The position numbers were made by a program, and so were the translations under genes. DNA of 37,198 nt, taken from contig CALVTQ010000061.1 in NCBI GenBank assembly GCA_944362695.1, forward strand, positions 1 through 37,198. The letters are read 5' to 3'. The stretch is from an uncultured Clostridia bacterium (GTDB lineage: Bacteria; Bacillota; Clostridia; Christensenellales; Aristaeellaceae). Every line of letters starts with the position of its first letter. Within the stretch, counting starts at the first letter, position 1. Below the pieces are notes generated by a model that ran no database searches, was not told where the DNA came from, and worked only from the letters and a program-made list of their open reading frames with translations. Below are positions 1-7,393 of this stretch, piece by piece.

Positions 1-46
1 GTTTTACTGCCTGTACTTTGTATTCATGGTCATATTTACGTGCCAC
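1..46 (-). CDS. IS3-like transposase, first 15 codons only (partial)
   Basis: Reading the minus strand from a GTG at 46-44, the codons give MARKYDHEYKVQAVK before the window ends. This resembles the N-terminus of IS3-family OrfA proteins, whose helix-turn-helix region typically begins with a basic R-K-Y/F-x-x-E-F/Y-K-x-x-A-V-K pattern. An AGGAGG ribosome site (60-55) lies eight bases before the GTG and a good promoter lies further upstream, so the reading frame is well supported as a gene start. The rest of the element is outside the window. The identification rests on only 15 residues. Confidence 0.6.
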   Translation of the reverse strand, partial: MARKYDHEYKVQAVK

Positions 47-75
47 TTTGAATGCCTCCTTATTCTCTTGGTTTT

Positions 76-105
76 ATTATGAAATCCTTGAGAATAAGCT
101 GTCAA
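76..105 (-). promoter_or_regulatory. Promoter of the transposase gene
   Basis: On the minus strand a perfect TTGACA (105-100) is followed after 18 bases by CATAAT (81-76), or after 17 by TCATAA. It points at the transposase start at 46. Confidence 0.6.
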
Positions 106-116
106 CTTTTTTTATA
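88..116 (+). promoter_or_regulatory. Possible promoter for the P-loop ATPase gene
   Basis: TTGAGA (88-93), a 17-base spacer and TTTATA (111-116) face the gene starting at 204 and overlap the oppositely directed transposase promoter. Both boxes are imperfect, so this is a candidate only. Confidence 0.35.
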
Positions 117-203
117 CCACACCAGAACATGCCGCCGCAAAAGGCATGCATGGCGGCCAAGGCGCATATCCATCGGCGACGAGCATGAAGGGGGAGAGCG
201 CGA

Positions 204-1283
204 TTGACGAGGACGAGGACGCGGTTTCCGGGCGCGATGGGGCCGGAGGGGTTCATCAATCTGTTTGACCAGCTTTTGCCGAAGGGGATGATCCGGCGCA
301 CGGTGATCCTCAAGGGCGGGCCGGGCGTGGGCAAATCGACGTTCATGCGCAGGGTGCATGCGGCGGTGTGCGCGGGCGGGGAGGCGAGCATGCTGTATCC
401 GTGTTCGGGCGACCCGGACAGCCTCGACGCGGTGGCCGTGCCGCATGCGGGGCTGGTGATCATGGACGGCACAGCGCCGCACGTCGTCGACCCGAAGATT
501 CCCGGCGCGCGGGACGGCATTGTGAACCTCGGCGCATGCCTTGACGAGCGGGCGATGCGCGGGCAGGCGGGGCGGATCGCGGCGTGCATGGAGGACAACG
601 CGGCGTGTACGCGGCGGGCGAGGGCGAGCCTGGCGGCGGCGTGGGCGCTGGAAAAGGAAAACCACGCGATTGCGGCGTCGGCGACGGACGAGGGCAGGGC
701 GGCGCGGATGACAAGGGCGCTGATCCGCGCGGTGATGGAGGGCGAGGCGGAGGCAGAGCGCGCGCCGTCGGTGCGCCGGACGATCACGGACGCCGTGACG
801 ATGAAGGGCGAGATGTGCCTGCTCGCGGAGGGCGATTGCGGGCGCGTGATTCGGATTGCGCGGCATTGGGCGCAGGATGTGACGCCGGTGCTGCGGGCGC
901 TGGAGGCGGCGTGTCTGGCGGCGGGGTATGGCGTGGAGGAGCATCTGAATCCCGCGTGTCCGGGGGAGCTGCTGCATGTGACGATTCCTGTGCTCGATAC
1001 GCTGGTGACGTCGGGCGAGGGGCTGGCGTCGGAGATGACGTTCGACTTTGCGGCGTGCCTGCCGGGGAGCGCGCTGCTCCGGCACGATTGCGCGCTGGAG
1101 CAGGGGCGCGCGGGCGTGCAGCTGCACAGGCATCGGGCGAGCGCGGCGCTGACGCAGGCCAAGCAGATTCACGATGAGATCGAGACGTTCTATACGCCGC
1201 ATATGGATTTTCAGCATTGGGAGCGGATTTTGGAGCATACGCTTGGGGAGGTTGAACGGGATATGCAGGAGAAGCAGCGGTAG
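204..1283 (+). CDS. P-loop ATPase of the PRK06851 type, second P-loop degenerate
   Basis: A 359-residue cytoplasmic nucleotide-binding protein. A Walker A motif GGPGVGKS lies at residues 38-45, followed by the family-like stretch around DGTAPHVVDPKIPG (88-101), which I recognise from the PRK06851 family of conserved clostridial ATPases of unknown role. Members usually carry two P-loop halves. Here the second half begins near residue 200, but the expected GxPGxGKS reads AEGDCGRVI (208-216), so lysine and serine are lost and only the first site should bind ATP. The TTG start is chosen because AGGGGGA precedes it at good spacing and the R-x-F-P-G-x beginning matches the family; an ATG at residue 12 is the alternative. 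The gene is followed directly by repeat copy A, which supplies its terminator. Confidence 0.75.
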   Translation: MTRTRTRFPGAMGPEGFINLFDQLLPKGMIRRTVILKGGPGVGKSTFMRRVHAAVCAGGEASMLYPCSGDPDSLDAVAVPHAGLVIMDGTAPHVVDPKIPGARDGIVNLGACLDERAMRGQAGRIAACMEDNAACTRRARASLAAAWALEKENHAIAASATDEGRAARMTRALIRAVMEGEAEAERAPSVRRTITDAVTMKGEMCLLAEGDCGRVIRIARHWAQDVTPVLRALEAACLAAGYGVEEHLNPACPGELLHVTIPVLDTLVTSGEGLASEMTFDFAACLPGSALLRHDCALEQGRAGVQLHRHRASAALTQAKQIHDEIETFYTPHMDFQHWERILEHTLGEVERDMQEKQR

Positions 1284-1752
1284 AGGCGCGAAGCGAAGAA
1301 GGGTCAAGGGCAAAGCCCTTGCAGGGTCAAGGGACAGCGTCCCTTGCGGGGTCTGGGGCTGCACCAGCGTAACCCCCAAAAATGGCGAAGCCATTTAAAA
1401 AGTAGTCAGGGAGCGAAGCGTGACCTGACGCCGAGCTTGCACCAAGCAACATCAATGCGATAACCCATCGCCCAGCTTTTCGTGAGCCGGGCGCTTTTCT
1501 TTTTCGCTTTTTACTTACGCACCCCCGCCGCCCCGCCAACCACCCAAGCTCCGCCAAGCCCGGCCAAGTCCCGCTCACCCGTCACCCCCGCCCGACCAAG
1601 CCGCACATGGGGCCCGGCACAAAGGCCCCAACGCCCAAAAAGCTGCGCCGGGCTAAAATAAAAAAGCATCGGGAGACGCCTTCGGCGGCTCCGTGACCGG
1701 CTCCGCCAAGCCCACCCAACCAACGCCGAACACAGCCCGTAACCCCAAAAAA
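1284..1752. repeat. Long intergenic element, copy A (inverted partner of 3688-4248)
   Basis: This 470-base stretch begins at the stop codon of the ATPase gene and is the imperfect reverse complement of 3688-4248. Shared blocks include the stretch next to the stop (gcgcgaagcgaagaagggtc), the agtcagggagcgaagcg block, the caccaagcaacatcaa block, a hairpin terminator, a GTAAGTAAAAAGCG block and the ttttttattttagcccgg block. Near the stop it has two short hairpins (1306-1320 and 1328-1346) built on AAGGGC/GCCCTT and AAGGGAC/GTCCCTT arms. No gene is credible inside it. It could be a dispersed intergenic repeat that tends to sit 3' of genes, or the arm of a cassette around marR-MATE. Confidence 0.8.
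1470..1504 (+). terminator. Terminator of the ATPase gene, inside copy A
   Basis: GCCCAGCT and AGCCGGGC arms (1470-1493, one mismatch) are followed by a T-rich tract to 1504. The equivalent hairpin exists in copy B in the opposite orientation. Confidence 0.65.
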
Positions 1753-1798
1753 TCAACCGGTTCCCAACGAGCATCATCACGCCCGCCGGGAACCGGTT
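1747..1798 (-). terminator. Terminator of the marR-MATE operon
   Basis: On the minus strand an 11-base perfect stem, AACCGGTTCCC with GGGAACCGGTT (1798-1788 and 1765-1755), is followed by GA and six Ts (1752-1747). It lies 15 bases after the MATE stop codon. Confidence 0.9.
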
Positions 1799-1813
1799 TC
1801 CTGTATGCACAAA

Positions 1814-3163
1814 TTATCGCTCGACAAACGGCAGCTTATACCCGTACCGCCCGCGCCGCAGCACGACGAACGTGACCGTCACGACCACCGCCATGATCTC
1901 CGCGACCACAATCGACAGCCACACGCCCGTCAGCCCGAACATCAGCGGCATGAGCAGCACCGCGAGCACCTGAAACACCAGCGTGCGCAGGAACGAGATC
2001 AGCGCCGAGGTTAGGCCGTCGCCCAGCGCCGTGAAGAACGACGAGCCGAATATCGCAAGTCCCGAGAACAGGAAGCAGAACGAGAAGATGGCAAACGCCT
2101 TCGCCGTCATGTCAAGCAGCTCCGCGTCGTAGCCCACGAACAGCCGGGACAGCGGCTGACCCGCCAGCTCGCCCGCGAGGAACATCGCCACGGAGAAGCC
2201 CAGCAGCAGCCGCACCGAGCGCGAGAGCAGGTTCGTCAGCTCGTCGCGGTTCGCCGCGCCGTAGTGGAACGAGATCACCGGCGCGACGCCGACCGAATAG
2301 CCGATGAAGATCGCCTGGAAGATCATCGAGACGTACATCAGCACGCCGTAGGCCGCGACGCCGTTCTCGCCCGCGTAGCGCATGAGCTGCATGTTGTAGA
2401 GCATGCCCAGCAGGCTGAAGGCGATGTTGCTCATCAGCTCCGAGCAGCCGTTGGTGCACGTGCGCACCAGCGCGCGCCCGTTAAACTTGAAGCGCGTCAG
2501 GCGCAGCAGGCTCGTGTTCCTGCGCAGGAAGTAGACGATGGGCGCGAGGCCGCCGATCATCTGCGACATCGACGTCGCCAGCGCCGCGCCCGCGAGGCCC
2601 CAATCGAAGACCGCCACGAACAGCCAGTCGCCGGCCATGTTCGCCACGCCCGCCGCGACCGTCACCAGCAGGCCGAGCTTGGGCTTCTCCGCCGTGATGA
2701 ACAGGCACTGGAACAGGAATTGCAGCGCGTAGAACGGGTTCGCGCACAGGATGATGCGCCCGTAGAGCAGGCAGTCGGCCATCATCGCCTCGCTGGCGCC
2801 CATCAGCCGAACGAGCGGCTCGAGGAAGGCGATGCCGATGACGGACAGCGACGCCGAGAGCACAAACGTGCTCGCGACGACCAGCGAGAACGTGCGGTTC
2901 GCCTGCTCGCGCTTGCCCTCGCCAAGCAGCAGGCCGATGAGCGCCGAGCCGCCCGTGCCGAACATGAAGCCCGTGCAGCCGAGGATCATGAGCAGCGGCA
3001 TGATGAAATTGACCGCGGCAAACGGCATCTTGCCCACGTAGTTGGACACAAAGAAGCCGTCTACGATGCCGTAGAGCGACGTAAAGATGTTCATCGCGAT
3101 GGACGGCAGCGTGAAGCGCAGCAGCCGCCCGTAATTGAAGTGATCGGAAAGCTGGATTCTCAT
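1814..3163 (-). CDS. MATE family multidrug efflux transporter
   Basis: A 449-residue polytopic inner-membrane protein of the MATE/MatE type, expected to export drugs or metabolites using a cation gradient. The N-terminal half shows the family pattern (PSIAMNIFTSLYGIVDGFFVSNYVG near residue 16, cut here for length) and about twelve hydrophobic segments follow. The start at 3163 is fixed by an AGGAGG five bases upstream; longer readings in frame run back over marR and are not credible. Its ATG overlaps the marR stop as ATGA, so the two are translationally coupled. It ends before a strong terminator. The cassette is bounded by inverted repeat copies A and B. The substrate cannot be read from sequence. 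Confidence 0.9.
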   Translation of the reverse strand: MRIQLSDHFNYGRLLRFTLPSIAMNIFTSLYGIVDGFFVSNYVGKMPFAAVNFIMPLLMILGCTGFMFGTGGSALIGLLLGEGKREQANRTFSLVVASTFVLSASLSVIGIAFLEPLVRLMGASEAMMADCLLYGRIILCANPFYALQFLFQCLFITAEKPKLGLLVTVAAGVANMAGDWLFVAVFDWGLAGAALATSMSQMIGGLAPIVYFLRRNTSLLRLTRFKFNGRALVRTCTNGCSELMSNIAFSLLGMLYNMQLMRYAGENGVAAYGVLMYVSMIFQAIFIGYSVGVAPVISFHYGAANRDELTNLLSRSVRLLLGFSVAMFLAGELAGQPLSRLFVGYDAELLDMTAKAFAIFSFCFLFSGLAIFGSSFFTALGDGLTSALISFLRTLVFQVLAVLLMPLMFGLTGVWLSIVVAEIMAVVVTVTFVVLRRGRYGYKLPFVER

Positions 3164-3600
3164 ACGTCCTCCTCGAAAAGGGGTTTGGTGAACGCGGCCA
3201 AATCGCGCAGATAGCGCTCGGACAGCGCATAATACTGCTGCAAATCCTCCTTTGGCCAGCTGTCGAGCATGGCGTTTTCCATCGCAAACACGCGCCGGGC
3301 GGTGCGCTCCACGAGTTGCTGGCCCGCGTCGGTGAGGTGTACGTCCTTGCCGCGCGCGCCGGAGGCCGTCAGATACAGCACGCCCTCCTGCTCGAATTTG
3401 CGGATGGCGGAGTTGACTGTCTGCTTGCTCAGTCCGCACAGGCGGCGCAGCGTCGCCAGCGGGCACGGCGCTTCGTAAATCATCAGCGTGTAGAGGATGC
3501 GGAACGCGCTGTCGGACAGGCCCAAACGCATGGCGATGTCGTGATACAGGGCGTCGGTCTCGCCGTATATGAGGCTGATGCGCCGGAGAATATCTTTCAT
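3160..3600 (-). CDS. MarR family transcriptional regulator
   Basis: A 146-residue winged-helix regulator starting MKDILRRISL. The core runs from the segment SDSAFRILYTL through GLSKQTVNSAIRKFEQEGVL (recognition helix, about residues 57-76) to the wing and the LTDAGQQL segment, all typical of MarR. The start is set by AAGGAG six bases upstream; an in-frame upstream ATG would read through the promoter and is rejected. It is the first gene of a two-gene operon with the MATE exporter, and its promoter is overlaid by a large palindrome. Autorepression relieved by a ligand that the exporter removes is the likely logic (inference from family behaviour). Confidence 0.9.
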   Translation of the reverse strand: MKDILRRISLIYGETDALYHDIAMRLGLSDSAFRILYTLMIYEAPCPLATLRRLCGLSKQTVNSAIRKFEQEGVLYLTASGARGKDVHLTDAGQQLVERTARRVFAMENAMLDSWPKEDLQQYYALSERYLRDLAAFTKPLFEEDV

Positions 3601-3615
3601 GGGATGCTCCTTATC

Positions 3616-3669
3616 GTCCGAAATCGTACATGCAAGGGGGATTGTAGTACGATTTCGGACGGATGTCAA
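3616..3669 (-). promoter_or_regulatory. marR promoter with overlapping palindromic operator
   Basis: On the minus strand TTGACA (3669-3664), a 17-base spacer and TACAAT (3646-3641) make a near-consensus promoter. A perfect 14-base inverted repeat, GTCCGAAATCGTAC (3616-3629) and GTACGATTTCGGAC (3647-3660), is placed so that one arm fills the spacer between the two boxes and the other covers the likely transcription start. This is the geometry expected for an autorepressing MarR operator. Confidence 0.85.
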
Positions 3670-3687
3670 GCCGAAAGGCGGAAAATA

Positions 3688-4248
3688 TTTGGGGGATACG
3701 GGGATTTGCATGGCGTGGCTTGGTCGGGCTTGGCGGTGCCGGTCACGGAGCCCCTTCGGGTCTCCCGGTACTTTTTTATTTTAGCCCGGTGCGGCCCTTT
3801 GGGACGGCGATGCTTTTGTGCCGGGCCCCATGTGCGGCTTGGGTGGGCGGGGGTGACGGGGGGTTACGGCGTGAGCGGGGCTTGGTCGGGTTTGGCGAGG
3901 CTTAGGGGGTTGGCGGGACGGCTGGGATGTGTAAGTAAAAAGCGCAAAAGAAAAATGCCCGGCTCTTTGACGAACTGGGCGATAGTTGATCTGTTTGATG
4001 TTGCTTGGTGCAGCGTCGGCGTCAGGTAACGCTTCGCTCCCTGACTATTTTTTAGATGGCTGCGCCATTTGGGGTTATGGGGGTTACGCTGGGGCCAGCC
4101 CCAGACCCCGGCAGGGACATTGTCCGGGGAACCTTATAGTCGCGCCCTTCGGTCGCTCGTTAAGGTTCCCGACGCTCCGCCCGCCTGTTTCCGCCACTGG
4201 CGGCGGCGGGCTCCGGTCCCCTTGACCCTTCTTCGCTTCGCGCCTTAA
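3688..4248. repeat. Long intergenic element, copy B (inverted partner of 1284-1752)
   Basis: This stretch fills the space between the marR promoter and the stop codon of the MBL-fold gene. Read on the minus strand it begins right after that stop with the same sequence that follows the ATPase stop in copy A. It differs by scattered substitutions and by about 70 extra bases near the gene end containing a hairpin with GGAACCTTA/TAAGGTTCC arms (4128-4169). The motif ggggttatgggggttacg (4071-4088) recurs in similar form near 17440-17460. Apparent small open frames within it are not conserved between the copies and are not called. Confidence 0.8.
3946..3980 (-). terminator. Terminator of the MBL-fold gene, inside copy B
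   Basis: On the minus strand GCCC-AG and CT/CCGGGC arms (3980-3957, imperfect) are followed by a T-rich run (3955-3946). It is the counterpart of the hairpin at 1470-1504 in copy A. Confidence 0.55.
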
Positions 4249-4251
4249 GCG

Positions 4252-5346
4252 TTACACTTCGTACACCGGCTGTGTCGGCGCATAATCGGACCGATAGGCG
4301 ATGATCTTCCCGAAGTCATTCTGCGCGGCGATCCTGAGCATATCGGCCTGCGTGCAATGCACGCCGTAGCGCATGAGCTTCGCCTTCCCGGAGTGCAGCA
4401 GCGACGCCGCGACGGTGTTGGGCTCCACCGTGCCGGTCATCAGAATCCGCGCGCCGTACTTGAGCAGCCATGTCGCCACCGTTCGGCCGTACTCGGTCTC
4501 CAGCTGCGAGTCCGACAGGAAATACACGCCCAGCGCGACGAAGTCCTCCGGCATCGGCCGCACGAAGCAGTCCGACAGCATATCCAGCGCACGATGCTGC
4601 ACCCACAGCGACGACGCGTCCAGATGGTTCAGCTCCGACAGGAAATGCGCATCGCCGAAGATGTCCGCCTCCGGCAGCCGCTCGGAGATGTACGTCAGCA
4701 GGCCCTGACCGCGGCCATAGCGCGGCACAGGCAGCAGCACCGGCCTGCCATCGTGAAGCGCATCGCGAATCGCGCGGATGATCAACGCGATCTGCTCCTC
4801 CCTCGAGTTGGAGCTGGTCATCGTGCCGTAATCGCAGTCCATGACCGCCAGATCCGCATGCAGGCCGATGATCGGGTCGGCCACATGCACGCGCGGGCTG
4901 TCGTAATAGTCGCCCGTGAACAGCAGCGTCCGCCCGTCCTCCTGCATCGAGAACCACGCCGAGCCGGAGCAATGCCCGCTGCGGCCCCACGCTATCGTCA
5001 GCCCGCCCGGCAGCTCCACCGGCGCATACGGCAGGCTCAGCCCCTCGAGCACGATCGGCTCGTCGATGGGGAACGTGAGCTGTCTGGCGGTCTCCGTCGT
5101 CACCACGACGCGGCCCATGAAGCCGTTCGCCAGCAGATACGGCAGCGCGCCGGACTGATTTTCATGCGAATGTGTCAGGAAGAGATAGCGCGCCGAGCGG
5201 ATCTGCTCGCTGGTCAGATGGGGACGCTCGTCGCCGGGATAGCAGCGCTGAAACCCGCAATCCACGATGAAGGGCGCGTGCGCGCTCTCCACGTAGTAAC
5301 AATGCCTCTGCTGAGAACATGGGTTGCCGGTCAGATACAGCTTCAT
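4252..5346 (-). CDS. Metallo-beta-lactamase-fold protein with altered metal motif
   Basis: A 364-residue cytoplasmic protein with the overall plan of the MBL/beta-CASP RNA-processing nucleases: an early IVDCGFQ strand, a motif-2 position at residues 59-66, GHCSGSA at 124-130, TGDYYDSP at 144-151 and a late segment with GVHCTQADM. The usual HxHxDH metal-binding signature reads HSHENQSG (59-66), so the Asp and second His are replaced by Asn and Gln, removing ligands of one metal site. It may therefore be a one-metal enzyme, have a changed reaction, or be non-catalytic. The start at 5346 follows GAGGAGG at six bases. It has its own promoter and stands alone, with copy B downstream. Confidence 0.7.
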   Translation of the reverse strand: MKLYLTGNPCSQQRHCYYVESAHAPFIVDCGFQRCYPGDERPHLTSEQIRSARYLFLTHSHENQSGALPYLLANGFMGRVVVTTETARQLTFPIDEPIVLEGLSLPYAPVELPGGLTIAWGRSGHCSGSAWFSMQEDGRTLLFTGDYYDSPRVHVADPIIGLHADLAVMDCDYGTMTSSNSREEQIALIIRAIRDALHDGRPVLLPVPRYGRGQGLLTYISERLPEADIFGDAHFLSELNHLDASSLWVQHRALDMLSDCFVRPMPEDFVALGVYFLSDSQLETEYGRTVATWLLKYGARILMTGTVEPNTVAASLLHSGKAKLMRYGVHCTQADMLRIAAQNDFGKIIAYRSDYAPTQPVYEV

Positions 5347-5406
5347 ATGCAGCCTCCTCGCGCTAAAAAATCCCGACACATCAAGAAATCGAAACGGTTA
5401 ACATAT

Positions 5407-5435
5407 AGTATAGTACAAATCCGGCGGTGCGTAAA
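5407..5435 (-). promoter_or_regulatory. Promoter of the MBL-fold gene
   Basis: On the minus strand TTTACG (5435-5430), 17 bases, then TATACT (5412-5407). The intergenic stretch 5347-5627 otherwise holds only the divergent promoter of the next gene. Confidence 0.6.
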
Positions 5436-5511
5436 CCCAAAATATCCCGAATGGTCGGGTTTTGTGGAAATGCGCAAGCGCGCGGCGCGTATTTTTAGTG
5501 AAAATCGGGCG

Positions 5512-5540
5512 TTGTGCAAAGACAAAGTTTGGCGTAAAAT
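5512..5540 (+). promoter_or_regulatory. Promoter of the secreted SH3 protein gene
   Basis: TTGTGC (5512-5517), 17 bases, TAAAAT (5535-5540). It gives an 80-base leader to the start codon at 5628. Confidence 0.5.
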
Positions 5541-5627
5541 TTTATGAAAAAGCGGGAAGAAATGCGCCGGCTCATTCGTCTTGTAGTCAGCAGGAAAATA
5601 ATTCCTCGCGATAAAGGGGAGAGGCAC

Positions 5628-6134
5628 ATGACGGGCAGGAAAATGATGCTGGCGGCGCTGTTGGCCGCGATGATGACGGCATCGGCGGGGGCGATGGCCG
5701 AATACGCCGTGGTATACAACGGCAGCGACCCGGAGAGCAAGCTGAACCTGCGCAGCGAGCCGAACACCTCCGCGCCGGTCGTCGGCCAATTCTACACCGG
5801 CACGCAGGTCGAGATCGTCTCCGACGCGGGCGACGGCTGGTCGCTCGTCACCCTCGGCAAGAGCGCCGTGGTCGGCGGCTACATGATGACGCAGTATCTG
5901 CGCACGGGCGAGGCTGCGGAAGCGGTGATCGACTGCGCGCAGCAGTGCGAGGTCGTCTCGCCCTACGGTACGCAGAGCGTCGTTCTGCGCAGCCGGGAGG
6001 CGGACTCCTACGACGCGGTGGCGATGCTGCCTGTCGGCATGATCGTGCGCGCCATCGGCACCACCGAGAACGAATATTACTTCGTCGAGGCCGGCGAGGA
6101 GGTCGGCTGTCTGGAGGCGGCGGAGCTTCGATGA
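5628..6134 (+). CDS. Secreted protein with two SH3b-like domains
   Basis: A 168-residue exported protein. A signal peptide (residues 1-24, cleavage after GAMA) precedes an SH3b domain (about 26-92, with the telltale LNLRSEPNTSAPVVGQ and GDGWSLV) and a second, more divergent one (about 108-166, VVLRSREADSYDAVAMLPVG). Such domains bind cell-wall peptides or polysaccharides; no catalytic domain is attached, so a wall-binding or accessory role is inferred. The ATG at 5628 is preferred over an in-frame ATG at 5544 because GGGGAGAGG precedes it and the signal peptide then begins properly. It is a single gene between its own promoter and terminator. Confidence 0.8.
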   Translation: MTGRKMMLAALLAAMMTASAGAMAEYAVVYNGSDPESKLNLRSEPNTSAPVVGQFYTGTQVEIVSDAGDGWSLVTLGKSAVVGGYMMTQYLRTGEAAEAVIDCAQQCEVVSPYGTQSVVLRSREADSYDAVAMLPVGMIVRAIGTTENEYYFVEAGEEVGCLEAAELR

Positions 6135-6147
6135 CGATTCGCCATAC

Positions 6148-6203
6148 AAAAAAACCGGCCATGCCTGGCTGAACATTCCGGGCATGGCCGTTATTTTATT
6201 TTT
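6148..6203. terminator. Bidirectional terminator between SH3 gene and ArsR-like gene
   Basis: Stem CGGCCATGCC / GGCATGGCCG (6156-6165 and 6181-6190) is followed on the plus strand by TTATTTTATTTTT. A run of seven As before the stem (6148-6154) gives a U-tract on the minus strand, so it may also end transcripts from the regulator gene, which stops at 6357. Confidence 0.85.
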
Positions 6204-6356
6204 CGCGTGCGTCAAAACCGGCAGAGCGCGCCGCAGCGGGAAAGCGCCTTGCCGGAGGAGAGAGCGTTTCGCGTCATTCGGCGCATGCGGGAATAAGCCG
6301 CCGCGATGCGCCGGGGCGTGATGCCGCATATGGCGATGGGCGCAGCGGGCCGCGCA

Positions 6357-7304
6357 TCACTGGGCGTAGCCCACGCGCATGACGATGCCCTGCGCATAGT
6401 CGCCGAACTTCTCGCCGAACAGGTTGATGCCGCCGACGTGATCAGCCTCGGGCGAGACACCCACGCGCAGGCTGATGAAGTCATGCTCGGTCAGCGACAG
6501 GTCGCGCAGGCAGACATCGGAGATCGGCTCGCCGTCGAGCGTGCTGCCGTTGGCGTCCACGCGCCATGTCTTGAGCAGGCCGAATTGCGAGGACGTGTCG
6601 CTCCACCACGAGGGGTTGAGCCGGCCTCGCCGCCCGCCGTAGTCGCCGGGGCTTTCCCACGTGCCGACCATCGTGCCATTGACGGACAGGAAGATGTCGC
6701 TCTTGAAATCGCTGCGGTACATCGGTGCGTTGGAGGACATCTCCATCGAGAATTCGATCCACTCGACCTGTGCGGGCACGATCTCGCACAGCGAGAAGCG
6801 ATACTCGAGGCTGCCGGAGTGGAACCAGAGCATCTGCGCGCCGAAGCGGTCGGGATGATAGAACGTGCGCGGGGTGTTGCTCTCGCCGACCCATGCGTGC
6901 TCGCTGACGATGCCGCATTCGGGGCTGATATCCTCGGCGGAGGAATAGCTGCCGATGGGCAGACGGACGGTCAGCGCGCTCACGCCGTCCTCCATATCGG
7001 GCGTCAGGCGCATGGAGACCGAGTCGATGCGCTGGGAACAGAGCTTCATCGCGCCGCGGATGCCCGGCTGGATCTCGGTGGTGATCAGTCCGGCTTCCTC
7101 GAGCTGGCGGACGTTGAGCGCCGCCGTGGACACGGGAAGCGACAGCGCCTCCGCGAGCTCGTTGACGTTCATCGACCGTGAGCACAGCAGCGCGATCATC
7201 TTCACGCGCATCGGGGAGGAGAGCGCCTTGGCCACGGGACACAGACGCTCGATTTCATTCATGGAGAGGCTGATGTGTTTGGAATCGTCTGGCTGAATCG
7301 ACAT
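6357..7304 (-). CDS. ArsR-like one-component regulator with large C-terminal domain
   Basis: A 315-residue protein. Residues about 15-95 form a winged helix of the ArsR type (ERLCPVAKALSSPMRVKMIA then NELAEALSLPVSTAALNV and RQLEEAGLI). The remaining ~220 residues are a separate beta-rich domain with repeated W-E/D and aromatic residues (VEWIEFSMEMSS, FLSVNGTMVGTWESPGDYGG) that I do not recognise; a sugar- or ligand-sensing role is only a guess. Classical ArsR proteins are ~100 residues and metal-sensing, and the cysteine pattern for metal binding is absent. The start at 7304 follows AAGGGGG. It is monocistronic with a strong promoter, and paired direct repeats in its leader may be its own operator. 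Confidence 0.7.
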   Translation of the reverse strand: MSIQPDDSKHISLSMNEIERLCPVAKALSSPMRVKMIALLCSRSMNVNELAEALSLPVSTAALNVRQLEEAGLITTEIQPGIRGAMKLCSQRIDSVSMRLTPDMEDGVSALTVRLPIGSYSSAEDISPECGIVSEHAWVGESNTPRTFYHPDRFGAQMLWFHSGSLEYRFSLCEIVPAQVEWIEFSMEMSSNAPMYRSDFKSDIFLSVNGTMVGTWESPGDYGGRRGRLNPSWWSDTSSQFGLLKTWRVDANGSTLDGEPISDVCLRDLSLTEHDFISLRVGVSPEADHVGGINLFGEKFGDYAQGIVMRVGYAQ

Positions 7305-7350
7305 GCGTGCAGCCCCCTTCTTCCGCCTGCCGCAAGGGAAGGACAGATGT

Positions 7351-7369
7351 AATACGCAAAAATACGCAA
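7351..7369. repeat. Two direct repeats in the ArsR-like gene leader, possible operator
   Basis: AATACGCAA occurs at 7351-7359 and again at 7361-7369, exactly one helical turn apart, and a related TTCGCATAA follows at 7370-7378. They lie just downstream of the expected transcription start, a plausible position for autorepression. Confidence 0.4.
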
Positions 7370-7393
7370 TTCGCATAAGTGTACGTTCTACCT

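Noticed and set aside
3316-4029. Plus-strand open frame running from marR into repeat copy B
   Set aside because: It is antisense to marR and its promoter and continues into a repeat whose frame is not kept in copy A.
1284-4248. Composite transposon around marR-MATE
   Set aside because: Neither arm contains a transposase or recognisable insertion-sequence ends, and no target duplication could be shown; kept only as a repeat-bracketed cassette.
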